DNA of 64,000 nt from Pseudoxanthomonas wuyuanensis (lineage in GTDB: Bacteria; Pseudomonadota; Gammaproteobacteria; Xanthomonadales; Xanthomonadaceae): positions 62,001 through 126,000 of the forward strand of contig NZ_OCND01000001.1 of assembly GCF_900215535.1 (NCBI RefSeq), given 5' to 3'. The notes under the pieces are model-generated. The model ran no database searches, was not told where the DNA came from, and saw nothing but the letters and a program-made list of their open reading frames with translations. Below are positions 61,747 to 64,000 of this stretch, piece after piece. The stretch's first letter is position 1. The number at the start of each line of letters is the position of its first letter. Position numbers and translations under genes: made by a program.

Positions 61747-62303
61747 TCGTTCAATCTCGCGCGCAACTTGTCCATCGCATACCGCAGCCGCGACTTGACC
61801 GTTTCCCGGCCCACGCCGGTGATATCGCCGATTTCCTCCAGGCTCAGTTCCTGCTCCAGCCGCAACTGCACCACTTCGCGCTGCTCGTCGGGCAGTTCGG
61901 CCAGCGCCAGTTGCAGGCGCCGGCGTTGTTCGAATGCCGACAGTTGCCGCTCCGGGGTGTCCGGATCGGCGACCCGGGCAGTGCGCTCTTCGGCGTCTTC
62001 CGGCGCCGGCGGACGATGCTTCGAAGCGCGCCAGTGGTCGTTGAGGCGATTGTGGGCGATCCGGAACAGCCAGGTGGTGAAGGCGGCTTCAGGTTTCCAG
62101 CCGCGCCGTGCCGCGATGACCCGTTGCCAGACGTCCTGGAAGAACTCGTCGGCCAGTGCCGAATCGCGCAGATTGCGCATCAGGAAACGGTACAACGCAC
62201 CGCGGTGGCGGCCATAGAGCTGTTCGAACGCGCCTGCGTCGCCGGCCGCATAGGCCAGCATCAAGGTTTCGTCGGAGGGCTCGGCAAGGTCGTTCACCGC
62301 CAT
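61743..62303 (-). CDS. ECF-family RNA polymerase sigma factor
   Basis: 186 residues from ATG 62303 (MAVNDLAEPSDETLMLAYAA). Region 2 is FEQLYGRHRGALYRFLMRNL with LADEFFQDVWQRVIAARR and TTWLFRIAHNRLNDHWR. Region 4 is LPDEQREVVQLRLEQELSLE and GRETVKSRLRYAMDKLR. It is distinct from RpoE (33143). The downstream overlapping gene should be its anti-sigma. Its regulon is unknown. In-frame starts at 62432 and 62510 would add a long non-conserved tail. No clear ribosome site precedes 62303. Confidence 0.9.
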   Translation of the reverse strand: MAVNDLAEPSDETLMLAYAAGDAGAFEQLYGRHRGALYRFLMRNLRDSALADEFFQDVWQRVIAARRGWKPEAAFTTWLFRIAHNRLNDHWRASKHRPPAPEDAEERTARVADPDTPERQLSAFEQRRRLQLALAELPDEQREVVQLRLEQELSLEEIGDITGVGRETVKSRLRYAMDKLRARLNE

Positions 62304-62562
62304 CAGCGTAAGCGGTTCGCGTGCGCTCGGGAAGCCGGTCGCCGGAGTGCCGGCGCGCCTGTTCAGCCAGAAAGCCGGCAGTGCGGCGGCGGCGGGCGAG
62401 GGCAGGGTTGGCAGGTAGGCAAGATTGGCCATGGCAGTGGTAACGGACCAGCGCCGGGTCCGGGGTTGGCCGCAGATTGCCGTCCCGGACGTCGCTGAGG
62501 GTATGCTCATCCGTCATGGGCTGCATCAACCCGAAACCCGACTTCAGGCCAGACCAACCCGA
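62304..62562. other. Divergent gap between the ECF sigma gene and the GAF protein gene
   Basis: 259 bp. It must hold promoters for both directions. I saw no GGAACTT-N16-TCnnA match for autoregulation and no strong sigma-70 boxes. An N-terminal extension of the sigma gene could cover 62304-62432. Confidence 0.4.
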
Positions 62563-64000
62563 ATGCCCACCCGAACCGTCATTGCCGACAAGCCGGCCGC
62601 TGCGGCGCCATCGCCGGCGGAAAGGATCCTGGCGGTCCTGGGGACGCGGCTGCCTGCAGGCGCCGAGTTGGCGGTGTGCTGGCGCGACTGGGCGCTGGGC
62701 TCGGGCGGTGCGGCCTCGTCGGGGGCGCCGCCGATGCTGCGTCGCCGCGCCGAGCAGGCGCTGTCCGAGCGCCATGGCCATGATCCCGGGAATCTGTTGC
62801 TGCACGTCTGGGACAACGCCGACGGCAACGCGCGGATGGCGGTGGCGGCCGCATTGCCGGCGCCGTTGAGCGCGCAGGAGCAGCGGTCCTGGCTGGCCCT
62901 GGCGCAGGCCTTCATCGATACGACGCTGGATGCGGAGCGGGCGCAGGCGCGGATCGTCTCGCTGGAAAAATCCAAGCGCCTGCAGCAGGCCCTGTACGAA
63001 ATCGCAGACCTGGCCGGCGCGGATCTGGAAATGCCGGAAATGCTGCGCCGGATCCATGCCGTGGTCGGTTCGCTGATGTATGCCGAGAACTGCTACATCG
63101 TGCTTTACGACGACCAGCGGCGCAGCGTGCGGTTCCTTTATTTCGCCGACCAGAAGGACACCTACGTCGCCGAGCCGGAGCGCGAGTTCAGCGAAGAGGA
63201 GATGGCCAACAGCATGACCTTCGCGCTGCTGCGCCATGGCCAGCCGCTGCGCGGACCTTCGGCGGTGATCCGGCAGAAACTGGGGGTGATGCGGGATCCC
63301 TCGCACGGCCCGGACAGCCTGGACTGGCTGGGCGTGCCGATGCGCCGCGACGACCGCGTCTGTGGCGCGATCGTCGTGCAGAGCTACGACACCCCGGCCA
63401 GCTATGCCGACGAGGACCGCGCGCTGCTGGGCTATGTGGCCCAGCACATCCTGACCGCGCTGGACCGCAAGCACGCGCATGTGGAACTGGAGCGGCGGGT
63501 GGAGGCCCGTACGCACGAACTGCAACGCGCCAACCGCGAACTGCAGGCGGAGATCATCGAGCGCAAGCGCGCCGAGAAGCTGCAGGGCGCACTGTTCCGC
63601 ATCACCGATCTGGCGATCACTTCGGAAAACCTGGAACGCTTCTATGCCGACGTGCATGCGGTGGTGGACGAGCTGATCAATGCGCGCAATTTCTATATCG
63701 CGCTGGTTTCCGACGACGGCCAGACCCTGCAGTTTCCGTATTCCATCGACGAGCACGACCATGTGCGCAAGTCGCGCCGGCTGGCCAAGGGGCTGACCGA
63801 ATACGTGCTGGAAACCGGCAAGCCGCTGCTGGCCGACCGCGCGGTCACCCGCAGTCTGACCGAGCAGGGCAAGGTGATCCAGCATGGTCCGCCGGCGTAC
63901 AGCTGGCTGGGCGTGCCGCTGTTCCGCGGCGAAGAGGTGGTCGGTGCCGCGGTGGTGCAGAGCTACGCGGAAGAGGTGACATTCACGCCGCACGATCAGA
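62563..64000 (+). CDS. Tandem-GAF signalling protein (partial, output domain outside)
   Basis: The gene starts at ATG 62563 and runs off the right edge after 479 codons. Residues 1-120 are a poorly conserved lead. GAF1 (about 157-300) includes NCYIVLYDDQRRSVRFLYFA, then DWLGVPM and CGAIVVQSYDTPASY. A coiled coil (303-345, rich in Glu/Arg, for example LERRVEARTHELQRANREL) precedes GAF2 (from about 350), which repeats the pattern as NFYIALVSDDGQTLQFPYSI, YSWLGVPL and VGAAVVQSY. Related proteins end in histidine kinase, GGDEF or EAL domains, which cannot be seen here. The protein is probably a cytoplasmic sensor. No Shine-Dalgarno is visible. Confidence 0.82.
   Translation, partial: MPTRTVIADKPAAAAPSPAERILAVLGTRLPAGAELAVCWRDWALGSGGAASSGAPPMLRRRAEQALSERHGHDPGNLLLHVWDNADGNARMAVAAALPAPLSAQEQRSWLALAQAFIDTTLDAERAQARIVSLEKSKRLQQALYEIADLAGADLEMPEMLRRIHAVVGSLMYAENCYIVLYDDQRRSVRFLYFADQKDTYVAEPEREFSEEEMANSMTFALLRHGQPLRGPSAVIRQKLGVMRDPSHGPDSLDWLGVPMRRDDRVCGAIVVQSYDTPASYADEDRALLGYVAQHILTALDRKHAHVELERRVEARTHELQRANRELQAEIIERKRAEKLQGALFRITDLAITSENLERFYADVHAVVDELINARNFYIALVSDDGQTLQFPYSIDEHDHVRKSRRLAKGLTEYVLETGKPLLADRAVTRSLTEQGKVIQHGPPAYSWLGVPLFRGEEVVGAAVVQSYAEEVTFTPHDQ

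Overview
The window is high-GC chromosomal DNA of a gammaproteobacterium, most likely a member of the Lysobacteraceae (Xanthomonadaceae). The lineage call rests on gene order and repeat style: an opsX-type heptosyltransferase next to kdkA, tmk-holB-pilZ behind the fatty-acid cluster, rpoE-rseA-mucD followed by lepA-lepB-rnc-era-recO, nagZ-hpt-methylthioinosine phosphorylase, and many small intergenic palindromes. No phage, plasmid, CRISPR or defence locus is visible. Almost everything is core metabolism and envelope biology, so the unusual material lies mainly in the intergenic DNA and in a few odd domain architectures.

Layout. 1-6.3 kb: the end of a spermidine-synthase-like membrane protein and an LPS heptosyltransferase (minus), then a tightly overlapping plus-strand run of kdkA, a metallo-beta-lactamase-fold protein, moaA, moaC, moaD, moaE and a beta-propeller protein. 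6.3-7.5 kb: an RNA region with tRNA-Ser(GGA) and the SRP 4.5S RNA gene on the minus strand, followed by a tandem array built from copies of the 3' end and terminator of the SRP RNA gene. 7.6-11 kb: dnaX-ybaB-recR and a HIT protein. 11.1-15.9 kb: a minus-strand moxR / DUF58 / transglutaminase / Slp lipoprotein cluster, split by a 293-bp MITE-like element. 15.9-17.7 kb: a GT39 glycosyltransferase with an added Ig-like tail.

17.8-29.8 kb: maf (minus), then yceD-rpmF-fabH-(degenerate kinase)-fabD-fabG-acpP-fabF-pabB-mltG-tmk-holB-pilZ. The degenerate kinase lies between fabH and fabD, and plsX and pabC are absent. 29.9-32.9 kb: a secreted protein and a FadB/FadJ-like beta-oxidation enzyme (minus). 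33.1-42 kb: the envelope-stress module rpoE-rseA-mucD behind a sigma-E-type promoter, then lepA, lepB, a DUF4845 protein, rnc, era and recO. 42.1-45.6 kb: a receiver-HPt protein and a divergent YdbH-like / DUF1318 lipoprotein pair. 46.2-52.9 kb: rlmD, a secreted protein, CYTH, nagZ, hpt, methylthioinosine phosphorylase, a cold-shock protein and an FAD monooxygenase. 53.4-58.2 kb: an AidB-like acyl-CoA dehydrogenase and a FabR/DesT-type regulator divergent from a ferredoxin reductase-desaturase pair. 58.3-62.3 kb: a minus-strand overlapping operon of ECF sigma, anti-sigma, YigZ and an ABC exporter. 62.5 kb to the end: a tandem-GAF signalling protein cut by the window edge.

Functional themes are lipid supply and modification (fab cluster, desaturase module, beta-oxidation, AidB), envelope and LPS assembly, envelope-stress signalling, molybdopterin synthesis, and replication or ribosome maintenance. 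The best candidates for undescribed structure are the SRP-RNA-terminator array, the MITE whose TA target lies inside the moxR stop codon, a 189-bp element with perfect 28-bp inverted arms plus a partial copy showing a compensatory base-pair change, and purine/pyrimidine mirrored blocks between co-oriented genes.
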